From the NCBI GenBank assembly GCA_021790695.1, contig JAJYGJ010000151.1, positions 1 through 6,195 on the forward strand: 6,195 nt of DNA. Direction: 5' to 3'. The first letter of the stretch is position 1; the number at the start of each line of letters is the position of its first letter. The stretch comes from Nitrospirota bacterium. Its GTDB lineage: Bacteria; Nitrospirota; Thermodesulfovibrionia; Thermodesulfovibrionales; JdFR-88. Positions 4,484 through 6,195 of the stretch are shown here, one piece after another. Below the pieces are notes generated by a model. That model saw only the letters and a program-made list of their open reading frames with translations. It did not search any database and was not told the DNA's origin. Both the position numbers and the translations under genes were made by a program.

Positions 4484-5674
4484 TCATTCCAGTACGCGTT
4501 TTGCGATGTCGAACCCCACTTCCCGGGCCGGCAGATACCATCGCAGTCCGTCAATGGTCATGAGCAGGCCGGCCGCCATGAGGACAAAATCCAGAAAGGC
4601 AAACGGGCCCGGCCCTAAAAGCTTTCTCATCGCAAGCCCCACGCTCATAAAGGCTATGCCCGTCCGTATGAAGGAAAGCCCGGTCCTTGCCCTTGCATAG
4701 ATCGTCCGGTGGCAGCCGGCGATCGTCCTCTGGGCGGCCAGCATGTTTCTTTCCCTGGCCAGATGGGTCCTCTCCTTGCTGGCCGGGACGGGGGCAAGAA
4801 TACTGCAGTAGGCGGTCACCAAATCCCCCATGCGGGCAAGCATCCTCTTTTTCGTTTTTTCCATGACTGTGCCTTCCATGTGGTATCTTTCCGTAAACTG
4901 AATGCTCGCGTTCGTCACCTCGGCCAGCGTCCTGGCCCCTGGCGCGATCATCCTGGACCCGCGCATCCTGAGATAGTCGTAGAGACCGCCGAGCGCGAGA
5001 ACCGTTCCTGCAATGAGCACCGCGCCGTAATACGGTTTTAGCGGATGGTAAATCCTGATCCTCGCCAGGGCGTCGCCAAGGGCCACCATGGCAAGCCCCC
5101 ACCTGAGGAGTTTCAGCGATGTCCTGATCCTGGCCATATCGGTCCTGTAACAGGCGAGCCTTGTCCTCCAGTGGGCCATGATGTTGCGCCAGAAGGCAAG
5201 CCCCGTCCTCTCTATCCCTATGATGAATTTTGGTTTCGCATGGAGATAATCCTGAATAAGCCACTGGATGTCCTCGGCAAGGGCAACCCTGAACTCATAC
5301 TCCCCGGCCGCAACCAGTCTCATCGCCTCGCTCCTCATTTCCCGGCTTTCAGGGTTCACGGCCGCAATGACAGCCTTCCCCTCCCGAATTATCACAGGGA
5401 ACCATTGGTGGATAAGAAGCACGTCGCTTTTGAGTCCCTCGAACAGATGCGAGGGCACAGGCAGCCTTTCGTCATATTGGATAGACTCACAACCGAAATG
5501 ACGGGCCAGGGCGGAAAGCATTGCCTCCCTCGATACGCGCAATTCCCTCAAAAGCACGCTTTCCACCTCTATCCCGCGGGCCCTCGCCGTGTCCCGCGCC
5601 TTCAGGAGGGCCTCTTTCGTGATGACGCCGTCTTCGACCAGGGGCAGGAATTTCCTTATGGCCTTATCGGTCAT
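4484..5674 (-). CDS. MshEN/T2SSE_N-like domain fused to two DUF202-like membrane modules
   Basis: A 396-residue protein. Residues about 10-145 resemble the N-terminal domain of GspE/PilB/MshE ATPases: a helical part with G-I-x-x-x-S-V-L-L-R-E-L (34-45), then L-S-A-L-A-R-H-F-G (53-61), V-I-I-R-E-G-K-A-V-I-A-A-V-N-P (94-108) and a terminal D-I-Q-W-L-I (135-140). No Walker motif or ATPase domain follows. Instead there are two DUF202-like modules (about 155-238 and 301-386). Each has an N-terminal run of heptads beginning with Arg (156, 163, 170, 177, 184, 191; and 302, 309, 316, 323, 330, 337), usually Arg-Thr, followed by two membrane-prone segments (about 188-202 and 216-232; 333-348 and 357-376). 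AGGTGG precedes ATG 5674, which overlaps the upstream gene by 11 nt. MshEN domains can bind cyclic-di-GMP, so a membrane-bound second-messenger sensor is plausible but inferred. Confidence 0.75.
   Translation of the reverse strand: MTDKAIRKFLPLVEDGVITKEALLKARDTARARGIEVESVLLRELRVSREAMLSALARHFGCESIQYDERLPVPSHLFEGLKSDVLLIHQWFPVIIREGKAVIAAVNPESREMRSEAMRLVAAGEYEFRVALAEDIQWLIQDYLHAKPKFIIGIERTGLAFWRNIMAHWRTRLACYRTDMARIRTSLKLLRWGLAMVALGDALARIRIYHPLKPYYGAVLIAGTVLALGGLYDYLRMRGSRMIAPGARTLAEVTNASIQFTERYHMEGTVMEKTKKRMLARMGDLVTAYCSILAPVPASKERTHLARERNMLAAQRTIAGCHRTIYARARTGLSFIRTGIAFMSVGLAMRKLLGPGPFAFLDFVLMAAGLLMTIDGLRWYLPAREVGFDIAKRVLE
4646..4771 (-). repeat. Arg-Thr heptad array, second module of the fusion protein
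   Basis: Six consecutive 21-nt (7-residue) units encode residues 302-343; each begins with Arg, five of six followed by Thr and one by Asn (unit 2). On the plus strand this is visible as recurring GTCC(T/G) at 21-nt steps. Confidence 0.85.
5084..5209 (-). repeat. Arg-Thr heptad array, first module of the fusion protein
   Basis: Six 21-nt units encode residues 156-197. The dipeptides opening the units are RT, RN, RT, RT, RT, RW. The RN in unit 2 matches the second array of the same protein, showing that whole modules were duplicated and not just heptads. Confidence 0.85.
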
Positions 5675-6195
5675 GACTGAAAACCACCTTTTTCCACGAC
5701 CTGCAAGGTTCGCTGTAGTCCGGCGGCTCGATCTCGAAATCCCCGAAACAGTAAGGCAACTGTTTTCTTATCCTCTCGGCGGGGATAAACCAGTAAAGCC
5801 CGTCCCCTATCATATATAGACCCACAGCCATGAGCAGAATTTCAAAAACGGTCCAGGGCGTGCTTCCCCTGAAGAAATAAATAAAAAGTCCCGCCCCCAC
5901 CACGAGGATGTTGAACCCCGTCCTTATGAACGCCATCCCCGTCCGCGAGCGCGCCATCACCGTCCTTAACCTGGACATGACGGTGCGCCTGTCGGCAAGG
6001 AGCGTGCGCTCGAGCGCCAGGCCGGTTGTGGCCCATACGCCCGGTTGCTGCCCCGCGCAGACCGCCAGCGCCGGATGCTTTTCCATCGGATGTCTTCCAT
6101 TCGGCGCGTCAAAGTGAAAAGATGAGGGGAAGACGCGGTCCCATATCGTCTTCCATCCCGCGGCCTTTTTTACGCTTTCCAGCCCCGCATTCGCC
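5664..6195 (-). CDS. DUF202-like membrane protein with Arg-Thr heptads, 5'-truncated
   Basis: The frame is open from the window edge (6195) to TAA at 5664-5666, so the N-terminus lies outside. An internal ATG at 6086 is not needed as start, because coding-like sequence (W-K-T-I-W-D-R-V-F near the edge) continues upstream. Counting from that Met, five heptads begin with Arg-Thr at 27, 34, 41, 48 and 55. Membrane-prone segments follow at about 57-72 and 79-96, then G-D-G-L-Y-W-F-I-P-A-E-R-I (94-106) and a polar tail. The D-G-L-x-W-x-x-P-A motif is shared with the second module of the downstream fusion protein, so the genes are paralogous in this part. DUF202 (YidH-type; also the Vtc1 membrane domain) is the nearest family I recognise. 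Its function is unknown. The last 11 nt overlap the next gene, implying one operon. Confidence 0.7.
   Translation of the reverse strand, partial: ANAGLESVKKAAGWKTIWDRVFPSSFHFDAPNGRHPMEKHPALAVCAGQQPGVWATTGLALERTLLADRRTVMSRLRTVMARSRTGMAFIRTGFNILVVGAGLFIYFFRGSTPWTVFEILLMAVGLYMIGDGLYWFIPAERIRKQLPYCFGDFEIEPPDYSEPCRSWKKVVFSHDR
5904..6008 (-). repeat. Arg-Thr heptad array in the upstream DUF202-like gene
   Basis: Five 21-nt units, all opening with Arg-Thr. The array is one heptad shorter than each array of the neighbouring gene; the last two units resemble the last two of that gene's second array most closely. Confidence 0.85.

Noticed and set aside
4121..4618. Plus-strand open frame opposite the receiver gene
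   Set aside because: It spans antisense to the receiver and the 3' end of the fusion gene. Its translation has no recognisable domain, whereas the minus strand does.
5045..5680. Plus-strand open frame of 211 codons
   Set aside because: Antisense shadow of the MshEN-like/DUF202 gene, rich in Pro, His and Gly as expected of a GC-rich shadow, and without its own ribosome site or family motif.
1..6195. CRISPR array or insertion sequence
   Set aside because: No spaced 25-40-nt repeat series and no transposase-like frame. The only periodic DNA is the 21-nt coding heptads and the short smpB-upstream repeat.

Overview
The window reads as a piece of a bacterial chromosome from a GC-rich, Gram-negative organism. 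It has an outer-membrane-type lipoprotein, a one-piece tmRNA with its partner SmpB, and a DUF202/receiver signalling cluster. The gene content would suit Nitrospirota or a deltaproteobacterial (Desulfobacterota-type) lineage, but the sequence alone does not fix the taxon.

Left part (1-2621, + strand): the C-terminal two thirds of argininosuccinate lyase (argH) is followed, with a 4-nt overlap and a TTG start, by a lipoprotein with three fibronectin-III-like repeats. A 232-nt spacer follows, with a short tandem repeat carrying two TAAAAT boxes directly before smpB. smpB is separated by only 13 nt from ssrA (tmRNA, 2635-2986), so the trans-translation ribosome-rescue module is complete here. 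The predicted proteolysis tag is ANNELALAA.

Middle part (2959-3998): the last 28 nt of ssrA plus about 10 nt of downstream sequence are repeated 1001 bp further on as an imperfect 38/39-nt direct repeat. This is the footprint expected of site-specific integration into the 3' end of ssrA. The segment between the copies is AT-richer than its surroundings. It has an extended -10 promoter and three tightly packed small genes: a DUF4160 protein, a DUF2442 protein and a 71-aa protein I do not recognise. No integrase is present, so this is a minimal, non-autonomous or decayed element whose cargo looks like a toxin-antitoxin-type module.

Right part (4055-6195, - strand): three co-directional genes converge on the element. 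In transcription order they are a 5'-truncated DUF202-like membrane protein, a 396-aa protein fusing a type II secretion ATPase N-terminal (MshEN/T2SSE_N-like) domain to two DUF202-like modules, and a 118-aa stand-alone receiver whose phospho-acceptor Asp is Gly. The DUF202-like modules carry long arrays of exact heptads beginning with Arg-Thr. This array, its duplication, and its pairing with a MshEN-like sensor domain and a degenerate receiver form the most unusual coding system in the window.
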